Translations under genes and position numbers: made by a program
Shown here: positions 30,336 to 39,845 of the stretch, piece by piece
How the letters are laid out: every line of letters starts with the position of its first letter
Numbering within the stretch: the first letter of the stretch is position 1
Source: an uncultured Pelagibacteraceae bacterium
Lineage (GTDB): Bacteria > Pseudomonadota > Alphaproteobacteria > Pelagibacterales > Pelagibacteraceae
Assembly (NCBI GenBank): GCA_902583585.1
Contig: CACHWN010000005.1
Span: forward strand, 23,248-87,247
Reading direction: 5' to 3'
Length of the DNA: 64,000 bases
Notes under the pieces: generated by a model
What the model was told of the DNA's origin: nothing
Seen by the model: only the letters and a program-made list of their open reading frames with translations
The model's database searches: none

Positions 30336-31088
30336 CTATTGTTTCCTTTTTATTGTTCCGTCTGGTGAATGGGTATGATCGTGTTTGTGTTCATATACAG
30401 ATAAAATTGTTGAAGCACGGTCTCCAAACAGTTCTTGATATTTATTGTTGTTAGCTACAGATTGAGGTGTGCCAGAGCAGCAAACATGTCCATTAAGACA
30501 AACTACATAATCTGTGGAAGACATAACAACATGTAAATCGTGAGATATTAATAAAATTCCACAATTAACCTTTTCCGAGATTTCTTTTATTAATTCATAA
30601 AGAGAGATTTCACCTTTAAAATCTACTCCTTGAACTGGTTCATCCAACACCAAAAGATCTGGATTTTTTGCGATCGCTCTTGCAATTAAAACTCTTTGAA
30701 ATTCACCTCCAGATAAATTACTTAAATTATTATTTTTAAGATGTTCAACTCCAGTTAATTTTAAAGCATTTATTATTTCCTCATTACTTAGATTTTGGGT
30801 GAGTAACATAAAATCAACAACTCTTATTGGTAATGTCCAATCTATAGAAATTTTTTGAGGAACATAGCCAACTTTTTCTGTAAATTTTAAAACTTTTCCT
30901 TCTATATTCTTGTAAATACCAAGAGCAATTTTTGCCGTTGTTGTTTTTCCTGATCCATTTGGTCCGATTAAAGTAACAATTTCTCCCCTTTTTACTTCTA
31001 AGGAAACTCCCTTTACTAACCATTTATCGTTTTTAAATAGACCTACGTTTTCTACTTTAATTAATGTCTCTGAATTTAATTTATTCAC
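30336..31088 (-). CDS. znuC: Zinc ABC transporter ATPase
   Basis: LIGPNGSGKTT, NLSGGEFQRVLIARAIA, LLVLDEPVQGVD. Confidence 0.94.
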   Translation of the reverse strand: MNKLNSETLIKVENVGLFKNDKWLVKGVSLEVKRGEIVTLIGPNGSGKTTTAKIALGIYKNIEGKVLKFTEKVGYVPQKISIDWTLPIRVVDFMLLTQNLSNEEIINALKLTGVEHLKNNNLSNLSGGEFQRVLIARAIAKNPDLLVLDEPVQGVDFKGEISLYELIKEISEKVNCGILLISHDLHVVMSSTDYVVCLNGHVCCSGTPQSVANNNKYQELFGDRASTILSVYEHKHDHTHSPDGTIKRKQ

Positions 31089-31113
31089 AATATTTATCCT
31101 TGCATTAATAAAC

Positions 31114-31126
31114 GTTATATTATAAC
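31114..31126. promoter_or_regulatory. Zur box (perfect palindrome GTTATA-T-TATAAC)
   Basis: Matches the known Zur core GTTATAnTATAAC; in the znuC/znuA divergent intergenic. Confidence 0.8.
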
Positions 31127-31131
31127 ACTAT

Positions 31132-31144
31132 GTTACTTTATAAC
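31132..31144. promoter_or_regulatory. Second, degenerate Zur box (GTTACTTTATAAC)
   Basis: 18 bp downstream of the first box, immediately before znuA ATG. Confidence 0.6.
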
Positions 31145-31149
31145 ATATT

Positions 31150-32160
31150 ATGAATAAAATACTTAAATTAATTTCAGCTGTATTTATTGCACTTTTCACA
31201 ACCATTTCAGTATCCAAAGCTGAAGTAAAAGTTGTTGCATCAATCAAGCCAATACATTCCTTAGTTAGCTACGTTATGGATGGTGTTGGAAAACCTGATG
31301 TAATTGTGGACGGCTATAATTCACCACATGGATTTAGCCTTAAACCTTCACATGCAAAAATGATTGAAAAAGCTGACTTAATTATTTGGGTTGGTGAAGA
31401 TTTAGAAGCATTCTTAGAAAAACCATTAAATACAATTGCTAAAAAGGCAGTGAATGTAGAAATAATGGACTTGAGTGGAATTAAAAAACTTGAGTTCAGA
31501 GAAAAAAATATATTTGAGGGTCATGATGATCACGGACATGGACATAAGGAGAAAAAACATGATGATCACGGACACGGTCATAAAGAAAAGAAACACGATG
31601 ATCATGGTCATAAAAAAGCTAAACATGATGACCACGGGCATGAGGGACATGCTCACGGTGAACACGATCCACATGTTTGGTTAGATCCAATGAATGCTAA
31701 AGTAATTATAAAAGAAATCGAAAAACAATTAGTTAAATTAGATCCAGGTAACGGCTCTAAATATAAATCTAACTCTAAAAAGGCTCAGACAGAATTAGAT
31801 AACTTAACTAAAAATATTAAAAAAGATCTCAAAGGCAATTTAAGGTTTGTAGTTTTCCATGATGCCTATCAATATTTTGAAAATAGATTTGGTATAAAAG
31901 TTCTTGGAGCTTTAACAGTAAATCCAGATGTTTTACCTGGAGCTGAACAATTATCTGAAATTAGGGAAGTAATCGAACATGAAAAAGTTAATTGTCTATT
32001 TTCAGAACCTCAGTTTAATCCTGCAATTATAAAATCAATAGCAAAAGATACTAAAATTAAAACTGGTGTCCTAGATCCTCTTGGTGCAACTTTAGACAAA
32101 GGTAAAAATATGTATTCTGATCTTTTGCAAAGTATGTACGCTTCCTTTAAAGGTTGTTAG
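31150..32160 (+). CDS. znuA: Zinc ABC transporter substrate-binding protein with His/Asp-rich loop
   Basis: Signal peptide; VASIKPIHSLVSYVMDGVGKPDVIVDGYNSPHGFSLKPS; HDDHGHGHKEKKHDDHGHGHKEKKHDDHGH repeats. Confidence 0.94.
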   Translation: MNKILKLISAVFIALFTTISVSKAEVKVVASIKPIHSLVSYVMDGVGKPDVIVDGYNSPHGFSLKPSHAKMIEKADLIIWVGEDLEAFLEKPLNTIAKKAVNVEIMDLSGIKKLEFREKNIFEGHDDHGHGHKEKKHDDHGHGHKEKKHDDHGHKKAKHDDHGHEGHAHGEHDPHVWLDPMNAKVIIKEIEKQLVKLDPGNGSKYKSNSKKAQTELDNLTKNIKKDLKGNLRFVVFHDAYQYFENRFGIKVLGALTVNPDVLPGAEQLSEIREVIEHEKVNCLFSEPQFNPAIIKSIAKDTKIKTGVLDPLGATLDKGKNMYSDLLQSMYASFKGC

Positions 32161-32165
32161 GAAAT

Positions 32166-33608
32166 TTATCTTTCAATAACTAAAGTGTCTTTAGAGCCAC
32201 CACCTTGAGAACTATTCACGATAGTACTGCCTTTTTTAAGAGCTACTCTAGTAAGTCCACCTGTTGTAACCCAAGATTTTTTACCAGTTAAGACAAATGG
32301 CCTGAGATCTAAATGTCTTGGTTCAATTCCTTCCTCAGAAATCGTTGGGTTAGTAGATAAAATTTCTAATGGTTGTGCAATATAATCACAAGGTTTAGCT
32401 TTAATTTTATCTATCATTTTTTCTCTCTCTTCTTTTGAGGCTTTAGGACCAATTAATATTCCATTACCACCTGATCCATTGGTAGGTTTTACAACTAATT
32501 TAGAAATATTTTCAATAACATGATCTTTATGGATTTTTTTTCTACATAAAAATGTTTTTACTTGTTTTAGTTTTGGTTCTTCGTTCAAATAGAATTTAAT
32601 CATTTTATCAACGTAAGAATAGATAGCTTTATCATCTGCAATTCCAGTTCCTGGTGCATTAACAATTCCTACATTGCCTTTACGCCAACATTTAAATAAG
32701 CCAGGCACTCCTAGTAAAGAATGTTTATAAAAAACTTTTGGATCCAGAAAGTTATCATCTATTCTTCTGTATATACAATCAACTTTCATTGGACCTGTTA
32801 CAGTTTTCATATAAACAAAATCTTTTTCGACGAATAAATCTTTACCCTCTACAAGCGCGATACCCATTTGTTCAGCTAAAAATCTATGTTCGAAATAAGC
32901 TGAGTTATATCTTCCCGGAGTTAAAACACACATGTGTGGGTTTCTTGTTTTTCGAGGCACACATTCAAGCATGCAGTGATATAATTTATTTGGATATTGG
33001 TGTACTGAGGAAACTTTATATTTTGTAAATAATTCGGGAAAGACATCTCTCATTACCATTCTGTTTTCAAGCATGTAAGAAACTCCTGATGGAACTCGCA
33101 AGTTATCTTCTAGAACCATAAATTCTCCATCAATATTTCTTATTAAATCTATTCCCGAGATATTTGACCATGCTTTATATTTTGGTGAAAAACCATAGCA
33201 CTCTCTTAGATAAAACGGAGAATTGAAAACCAAATCCTCAGGAATAATATTATCTTTAAAGATTTTTCTGTCGTTATAAACATCGTCTATAAAAAGGTTA
33301 AGAGCTTTTACTCTTTGAAGTAATCCCTTTGAAACTTTAGCCCAATCTTTTTTTAGAATAATTCTTGGAATAATATCTAGAGGCCACTTTTTTTCTTGGA
33401 GTTTTTTCCCAGAAGAATAAACTCGGAAATTTATTCCCCTTGCATTTATTGTACTTGCACAGTTCTTCTCAATTTCGTTTAATTTCTTGATTCCATGTCT
33501 CTCTAAAATGTGAGAGATAATTACAGCTTGCCTACGTAACTTATGGTCAGAGTTTAAGTACTCGTCATAAGTTTTTTTAGAGTCATATTTTTTCCACAAA
33601 TTAACCAT
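32166..33608 (-). CDS. Circularly permuted ATP-grasp type 2 protein
   Basis: FNSPFYLRECYGFSPKY...LEDNLRVPSGVSYMLENR...VKPTNGSGGNGILIGP; next to Anbu. Confidence 0.87.
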   Translation of the reverse strand: MVNLWKKYDSKKTYDEYLNSDHKLRRQAVIISHILERHGIKKLNEIEKNCASTINARGINFRVYSSGKKLQEKKWPLDIIPRIILKKDWAKVSKGLLQRVKALNLFIDDVYNDRKIFKDNIIPEDLVFNSPFYLRECYGFSPKYKAWSNISGIDLIRNIDGEFMVLEDNLRVPSGVSYMLENRMVMRDVFPELFTKYKVSSVHQYPNKLYHCMLECVPRKTRNPHMCVLTPGRYNSAYFEHRFLAEQMGIALVEGKDLFVEKDFVYMKTVTGPMKVDCIYRRIDDNFLDPKVFYKHSLLGVPGLFKCWRKGNVGIVNAPGTGIADDKAIYSYVDKMIKFYLNEEPKLKQVKTFLCRKKIHKDHVIENISKLVVKPTNGSGGNGILIGPKASKEEREKMIDKIKAKPCDYIAQPLEILSTNPTISEEGIEPRHLDLRPFVLTGKKSWVTTGGLTRVALKKGSTIVNSSQGGGSKDTLVIER

Positions 33609-33713
33609 GTATCAATTCTTTATAGTTTAATGCCTTAATCAAATGCACAAATTCGATAATAGCTATGATAATTAAGAATTGAATATTTACTGTTTTTTAA
33701 ATAAGAATTCACC

Positions 33714-34436
33714 ATGACATATTGTATAGGTATTAAGACCAATGAAGGCGTTGTATTAGCGTCTGACTCAAGAACAAACGCTGGTTTAGATAATGTAAAC
33801 ATTTATTCTAAAATGCTTACTTACGACGTTGGCGATAGAACGGTTGTTATAGTTACTTCAGGAAATTTAGCAACTTCACAGGCAGTTTTTAAGTCTATAG
33901 AGAAGGATATAAAAGATAATTCTGCTTTAAATCTTAACAAATGTAAAGATTTTGAGCAAATTGCTTCATATGTTGGAAAACTTACAATCAAGCATTCATC
34001 TCCAGACGGTGTGAACACGGATAGCTTAGTTTTAGGAGCTACATTTATTATTGGAGGACAAATAAGAGGACAGGATTTAGAATTGTACCTCGTTTATCCT
34101 CAAGGAAATTATATAAGACCAGCAGATAGCAAGCCTTACTTAGTAATTGGTGAAGTAAAGTATGGTAAACCTATACTTGATAGAGTTATAACACCAAATG
34201 TATCTATAGGCGATGCATCTAGATGTGCATTGATCTCTATGGACTCAACACTTAAAAGTGATTTAACAGTTGGCCCACCAATAGATATTGCAGTTTATAA
34301 AAAAGATCAGAAAAAATTATCTTACCTTAAGTGTTTAAATACATCTGACGAGGATTACAAAAAAATTTGTAATCAATGGTCTGATAAAGTTCTTCAGGTG
34401 TTTGATACTTTTCCGAAATTTGATTGGGAAAAATAA
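33714..34436 (+). CDS. Anbu-type proteasome-like peptidase
   Basis: MTYCIGIKTNEGVVLASDSRTNAG with N-terminal Thr after Met, NTN-hydrolase fold signature. Confidence 0.87.
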   Translation: MTYCIGIKTNEGVVLASDSRTNAGLDNVNIYSKMLTYDVGDRTVVIVTSGNLATSQAVFKSIEKDIKDNSALNLNKCKDFEQIASYVGKLTIKHSSPDGVNTDSLVLGATFIIGGQIRGQDLELYLVYPQGNYIRPADSKPYLVIGEVKYGKPILDRVITPNVSIGDASRCALISMDSTLKSDLTVGPPIDIAVYKKDQKKLSYLKCLNTSDEDYKKICNQWSDKVLQVFDTFPKFDWEK

Positions 34437-34439
34437 TCT

Positions 34440-35456
34440 TTATGCAAAAACCTCACCCCATGTACCTTTTGTAGATGCTTTAGAATATTCTGTTGCTCTA
34501 CCTTCGAAAAAGTTCATGTGCTCTACTCCGTTAAGCATAGTATCCAACCAAGTTAATGGATTTTTCTTAACGTCGTAAATAGGATTTAGACCTAATTGCT
34601 CTAATCTTCTATTACCAATAAATCTAATGTACTGTTTAACTTCATCCGCAGTTAAACCTTGCATTGGACCCATTTGAAAAGCAAGATCGATAAATGCGTC
34701 CTCGTGGTGAACAATTGTTTTACATGCTTCATAAATTTCGTTTTTTAATTTATCGTTCCAAATTTGTGGTTCTTCTTTAATGAAATCTCTGAAGAGTCTA
34801 ATCATAGAATTACAGTGCAAAGTTTCATCTCTAACTGACCAAGTTACTATTTGACCCATACCTTTCATTTTATTAAATCTAGGGAAGTTTAATAAAATTG
34901 CAAAACTAGCAAACAGTTGTAAACCTTCTGTGAAAGCAGAGAATACTGCCATTGTCATTGCAATATTATGTTTTGATTTTACGTCAAAACCTTGCATATA
35001 ATCGTATTTATCTTTCATTTCTTTATACTGTAAGAATGCTGAATACTCTGTTTCCGGCATACCGATAGTATCTAACAGATGCGAGTAAGCAGCAATGTGT
35101 ACTGTCTCCATTGCAGCAAATGCTGTCATCATCATCAAAACTTCTGTTGGTTTAAATACAGTTGTGTAGTGTCTTAAATAACAGTTATTTACTTCAACAT
35201 CTGCCTGAGTAAAAAATCTAAAGATGTGAGTTAAAAGATTTTTTTCTTCAACCGATAAATTTTTTTGCCAATCTCTAACATCGTCACCAAGGGGCACCTC
35301 CTCTGGCAGCCAGTGAATTCTTTGTTGAGTTAACCAGGCGTCATAACACCATGGATATCTAAAGGGTTTGTAAACTGGGTTTTCTACTAATAAGCCCATT
35401 TTATTAGGCTGGATTATTGTTGGTTTAGTTTTTTCTGCTACTGACATGATAAACAT
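34440..35456 (-). CDS. nrdB: Ribonucleotide-diphosphate reductase beta subunit
   Basis: RWHWLPEE-like QRIHWLPEEVPLGDD; FTQADVEVNN; FAAMETVHIAAYSHLLDTIG; SVRDETLHC. Confidence 0.95.
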   Translation of the reverse strand: MFIMSVAEKTKPTIIQPNKMGLLVENPVYKPFRYPWCYDAWLTQQRIHWLPEEVPLGDDVRDWQKNLSVEEKNLLTHIFRFFTQADVEVNNCYLRHYTTVFKPTEVLMMMTAFAAMETVHIAAYSHLLDTIGMPETEYSAFLQYKEMKDKYDYMQGFDVKSKHNIAMTMAVFSAFTEGLQLFASFAILLNFPRFNKMKGMGQIVTWSVRDETLHCNSMIRLFRDFIKEEPQIWNDKLKNEIYEACKTIVHHEDAFIDLAFQMGPMQGLTADEVKQYIRFIGNRRLEQLGLNPIYDVKKNPLTWLDTMLNGVEHMNFFEGRATEYSKASTKGTWGEVFA

Positions 35457-37387
35457 TCCTCATAGTTATTGCTTTCATTATTTGATTCTTGTTTTCCAGA
35501 GTAAACATTTTTTGTCACATCTGTTGAAGATCCATTGTTTACATTTTCAGCTCTCTGGATTGATTTGGATCTACAGTAATAAAGGCTTTTCAGACCTTTT
35601 TTCCATGCTTGAAAATGAATATCGTGAAGTTCTTTTTTATGAATATCTGCCGGAACAAAGATATTTACTGACTGTGCCTGTGAAATGTGAGGCGTTCTAT
35701 CTGCACCAAGTTCAACAATCCATCTTTGATCAATTTCAAAAGCAGTTTTAAATGTATCTTTCTCATTCGCAGTTAAAAAATTTAAATGTGATACGGATCC
35801 TTGATTGGTTGTTATAGTTGACCATACTTCATCTGTATCCTTATTATATTTTTGAAGTATCTTTTTTAAATATTTATTTCTTACATTAAAAGAACCTGAT
35901 AGCGTTTTATGAGTATAGCTATTAGCAGCAATTGGTTCTATTCCCGGAGAAGATCCTCCGCAAATAATTGAGATAGAGGCTGTTGGAGCTATTGCTGTTT
36001 TGTTTGAAAATCTCTCCTTCATTCCATATTCTGCCGCATCTGGACATGATCCTCTTTCATCAGCTAAAATCTTTGATGATTCATCAACTTTTTCTTGAAT
36101 ATTTTGGAATATTTTTTTGTTCCACACTTTGCTCATTACTGATCCAAAAGGAATATTTTTTTGTTGGAAGTATGAGTGTAATCCCATAACTCCAAGACCA
36201 ACACTTCTTTCTCTCATTGCTGAGTATTTTGCATGAGCAAATTCATCAGGGGCTCTATTGATAAAATCAGTCATAACATTATCTAAAAATCTCATTACGT
36301 CTTCAATGAATTGAGGATCATCTTTCCATTGATCGTAAGTATCTAAGTTTAATGATGATAAACAACAGACTGCTGTTCTTTGGTTCCCTTCGTTGTCTAT
36401 ACCAGTTGGCAAAGTAATTTCACTGCAAAGATTAGATGTTTTAACTTTTAACCCGGCAAGTTTGTGATGCTGTGGAATTTGTCTGTTAACTGTATCAATG
36501 TAAACGATGTAAGGCTCACCAGTTTCAATTCTTGCAGTTAATAATCTTATCCATAAATTTCTTGCTGGTATAGTTTGTTGAATAGATCCATCATAAGGAC
36601 TTCTTAATGCCCACTGACCACCTGTTTCTACTGCTCTCATAAATTCATCTGTTACTAAAACACCATGGTGTAAATTTAGAGATCTTCTATTCACGTCTCC
36701 ACCAGTCGGCCTTCTCATTTCGATAAACTCTTCGATTTCAGGATGGTCAATTTGTAAATAACAAGCAGCTGAACCTCTTCTTAAAGAACCTTGACTAATT
36801 GCTAACGTTAAAGAGTCCATAACTTTGATGAATGGAATTATTCCAGAAGTTTTTCCAACTTTTCCTATTTTTTCTCCAATTGATCTCAAGTTACCCCAAT
36901 AACTTCCGATGCCGCCACCTCTTGCTGCAAGCCATACATTTTCTTCCCAAAGGTTTGTAATGCCTTCTAAGCTGTCGCTTGCCTCGTTTAAAAAACATGA
37001 AATAGGCAATCCTCTCTCAGTTCCTCCATTGGATAAAACTGGTGTTGCTGGCATAAACCAAAGATTACTTATATAATTATATATTCTTTGAGCGTGTAAA
37101 TTGTCATCAGCATAAACACTTGCAACTCTTGCAAATAAATCTTGAAAACTCTCGTTCTGACCTAAATATCTATCCGTAAGTGTAGCTCTTCCAAAATCAG
37201 TTAGATTTGCATCTCTAGATCTATCTATCTTGATAGTTATACCCTTCTCGTTTTGAAATAATTCAGTCTCTCCTGATAAAGAAAACAAATCAGGCTTTTT
37301 AGGCCCGTTGTTCTTTAGTTCGTTTTGGTTTTTTTGGCTTAAAGAGTCGAAAGCTTTCTCTATTGCCAATGATACACTTTTATTCAT
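35438..37387 (-). CDS. nrdA: Ribonucleotide-diphosphate reductase alpha subunit
   Basis: FMPATPVLSNGGTERGLPISCFL; SLRRGSAACYLQ; C-terminal CLSC. Confidence 0.95.
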   Translation of the reverse strand: MNKSVSLAIEKAFDSLSQKNQNELKNNGPKKPDLFSLSGETELFQNEKGITIKIDRSRDANLTDFGRATLTDRYLGQNESFQDLFARVASVYADDNLHAQRIYNYISNLWFMPATPVLSNGGTERGLPISCFLNEASDSLEGITNLWEENVWLAARGGGIGSYWGNLRSIGEKIGKVGKTSGIIPFIKVMDSLTLAISQGSLRRGSAACYLQIDHPEIEEFIEMRRPTGGDVNRRSLNLHHGVLVTDEFMRAVETGGQWALRSPYDGSIQQTIPARNLWIRLLTARIETGEPYIVYIDTVNRQIPQHHKLAGLKVKTSNLCSEITLPTGIDNEGNQRTAVCCLSSLNLDTYDQWKDDPQFIEDVMRFLDNVMTDFINRAPDEFAHAKYSAMRERSVGLGVMGLHSYFQQKNIPFGSVMSKVWNKKIFQNIQEKVDESSKILADERGSCPDAAEYGMKERFSNKTAIAPTASISIICGGSSPGIEPIAANSYTHKTLSGSFNVRNKYLKKILQKYNKDTDEVWSTITTNQGSVSHLNFLTANEKDTFKTAFEIDQRWIVELGADRTPHISQAQSVNIFVPADIHKKELHDIHFQAWKKGLKSLYYCRSKSIQRAENVNNGSSTDVTKNVYSGKQESNNESNNYEECLSCQ

Positions 37388-37420
37388 ATATTCCTTGTTT
37401 TTACCTGATTTGTTAACAAA

Positions 37421-37435
37421 ACAACTACATGTTGT
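37421..37435. promoter_or_regulatory. Palindromic operator-like site upstream of nrdA
   Basis: ACAAC-tacat-GTTGT, 34 bp upstream of the nrdA start; resembles but does not match well the NrdR box. Confidence 0.35.
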
Positions 37436-37573
37436 GTTACAGTTATGTTAATATACCATATAACATCGAAATCAATAGAACATTATAAGAACATCTGATT
37501 AATTTTGCAAGTGGAAAGTTTTGTTAATAAACATTTAATAACAAATACCTATATTCTCTAGTATTTATTACTA

Positions 37574-39016
37574 ATGAAAATCAATCCAAATGGTTTTAGA
37601 GAGTACGACGCTAGGTGGGTCTTTGAAAAAGATATCGATATTGAGGGAATCACTAATTTAGGCAAAGGCCTTGGAACTCAAATAATAAGTTATACCAAAA
37701 AAAATAATCCGAGAGTAACAGTTGGTCATGATTATAGGTCATACAGTGAGAAAATCAAAAAAGCTTTAACTGAGGGTTTAATTTCAACTGGATGCAATGT
37801 TGAAGATGTAGGTTTATCTCTTTCTCCAATGGTTTATTTTGCTCAGTTTAATTTAAACTCAGACGCAATAGCTATGGTAACTGCTAGTCATAATGAAAAC
37901 GGTTGGACAGGAGTTAAAATGGGCATTCAAAAAGGTTTAACACATGCACCAGAGGAAATGGCAACTCTAAAAGATATCACTTTAAATGAAAAATTTTTAA
38001 ATGGAAAAGGTTCAGTAAAAAAAATTGATGATTTTAAGGACGTATATATTCACGATTTAATAAAGAAGAATAGATTAAATAAAAAGATTAAAGCCGTAGT
38101 TGCTTGTGGAAACGGGACAGCAGGAATATTTGCACCAGAAATTTTAAAAGGTATTGGATGCGAAGTCATAGAATTAGATTGTAATTTAGATTGGTCATTT
38201 CCAAAATATAATCCAAATCCTGAAGATCTTGAAATGCTCCATGCTATTTCAAAAGCTGTAAAAGATAATAAAGCAGATATTGGATTTGGTTTTGATGGAG
38301 ATGGAGATAGATGTGGAGTAATAGATGAGCAAGGAAATGAAATATTCTCAGATAAAATTGGGTTACTAATTGCAAGAAATCTTTCAAGTAAACATAAGGA
38401 TTCAAAATTTATCGTTGATGTAAAATCGACTGGGCTATTTAAAAATGATAAAATCTTGAAAGAAAATAATTGTGAAACTATATATTGGAAAACCGGACAT
38501 TCACACATCAAAAGGAAAGTTAATAAGGAAAAAGCATTAGCAGGTTTTGAGAAGAGTGGGCATTTTTTCTTTAATCAACCTTTAGGTTATGGTTATGATG
38601 ATGGGATTAATTCAGCAATACAAGTTTGCCGCCTCATCGTAGATCAAAATAAAAAAATGAGTGAAATTATAAGATCATTACCAGTAACTTATCAAACCCC
38701 AACAATGGCTCCTTATTGTAAAGATGAAGAGAAATATAAAGTAGTTGATGAAATGGTAAAAGAGGTAAATAAATTAAAAGATGAGGATATTAAAATTGAT
38801 AATCAAAGTATTATAGAAGTATTGACAGTTAATGGTGTGAGATTTTCCCTAGAGGATGGGTCATGGGGCTTAATAAGAGCATCATCAAATAAGCCTTCTT
38901 TAGTTATTGTGACTGAGAGCACCAAATCTAATGAGAGTAAAAAAAAAATATTTGAATTTATAGATAATCTTTTACAAAAAACTGGAAAGATTGGAGATTA
39001 TGATCAAAAAATTTAG
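37574..39016 (+). CDS. Phosphomannomutase/phosphoglucomutase
   Basis: FREYDARWVF; MVTASHNENGWTGVKMG; GFDGDGDRCGVID. Confidence 0.93.
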   Translation: MKINPNGFREYDARWVFEKDIDIEGITNLGKGLGTQIISYTKKNNPRVTVGHDYRSYSEKIKKALTEGLISTGCNVEDVGLSLSPMVYFAQFNLNSDAIAMVTASHNENGWTGVKMGIQKGLTHAPEEMATLKDITLNEKFLNGKGSVKKIDDFKDVYIHDLIKKNRLNKKIKAVVACGNGTAGIFAPEILKGIGCEVIELDCNLDWSFPKYNPNPEDLEMLHAISKAVKDNKADIGFGFDGDGDRCGVIDEQGNEIFSDKIGLLIARNLSSKHKDSKFIVDVKSTGLFKNDKILKENNCETIYWKTGHSHIKRKVNKEKALAGFEKSGHFFFNQPLGYGYDDGINSAIQVCRLIVDQNKKMSEIIRSLPVTYQTPTMAPYCKDEEKYKVVDEMVKEVNKLKDEDIKIDNQSIIEVLTVNGVRFSLEDGSWGLIRASSNKPSLVIVTESTKSNESKKKIFEFIDNLLQKTGKIGDYDQKI

Positions 39017-39843
39017 AGTTTAACATATTCGTATAAAAATCTAGTTCCAATAACTATAAGAAACAGTCCAAAATATTTTGTCATTCTCATTTTATCGACT
39101 CTATGGCTAGCTTTTGCTCCAAGTCTTGCCATGAATGCGGTAATAGGAAAAAAAACTAAAAAGGCAGGAATATTCAAAAATCCAATACTCAAAGGTAAAT
39201 CAGCATCTAGGTATGAGCCGGAGATTAAAAACCCCCCTGCGCCAAATAAAGCAATAATAAAACCAATTGCAGCTGCACTACCAATAGCTTTATTTATTGG
39301 ATAACCGAAAAATTTTAAAATTGGTACATTCATAACAGCTCCACCAATGCCCATTGGTGCAGAAATAAAACCGCTTACAATACCTGAAATGGCTTTTGAG
39401 AATAATCCTATTTTGATTTCTATATTTGTCTCTTTTTCTTTTAAGAAAAGTAAGTAAAACGCAAGAACATATACAATTATAGTAAAAAATAATATCAAAG
39501 GTTTTGTTTCTAAGCTTGCAGCGAAAATTGTTCCTAGAATTACTCCAGTAGCAACAAAAAACCCAAAACCTTTTACAATACTAAAATCTACAGCTTTGTG
39601 TTGATGGTGGGTTAGTACAGAAACTGTTGAGGTAGGTATAATAATTCCAAATGAGGTTCCTACTGCTAAATGCATAACATAAGCTGTTTCTATTCCAGAA
39701 AAACTGAATATATAAAACAATATAGGGACTGTTACTAATCCTCCCCCAATACCAAAAAGTCCAGCCGCAAACCCTGCAGGTATTGCTGTAGCAATCATTA
39801 TTAAAACTAAATAAATTATTTCTGATTGAGAAAGGATATCCAA
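39013..39843 (-). CDS. TauE/SafE family anion permease
   Basis: GFAAGLFGIGGGLVTVPILFYIF; APMGIGGAVMNVPIL. Confidence 0.9.
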   Translation of the reverse strand: MDILSQSEIIYLVLIMIATAIPAGFAAGLFGIGGGLVTVPILFYIFSFSGIETAYVMHLAVGTSFGIIIPTSTVSVLTHHQHKAVDFSIVKGFGFFVATGVILGTIFAASLETKPLILFFTIIVYVLAFYLLFLKEKETNIEIKIGLFSKAISGIVSGFISAPMGIGGAVMNVPILKFFGYPINKAIGSAAAIGFIIALFGAGGFLISGSYLDADLPLSIGFLNIPAFLVFFPITAFMARLGAKASHRVDKMRMTKYFGLFLIVIGTRFLYEYVKL

Positions 39844-39845
39844 AA

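Noticed and set aside
31426-31684. ORFs in alternative frames of the znuA His-rich repeat
   Set aside because: Repetitive composition keeps other frames open; no independent evidence.
35446-35751. 101-aa + strand ORF antisense to the nrdA 3' end
   Set aside because: Shadow ORF of a conserved CDS.
38050-38511. 153-aa minus ORF antisense to the phosphomutase
   Set aside because: Shadow ORF of a conserved CDS.
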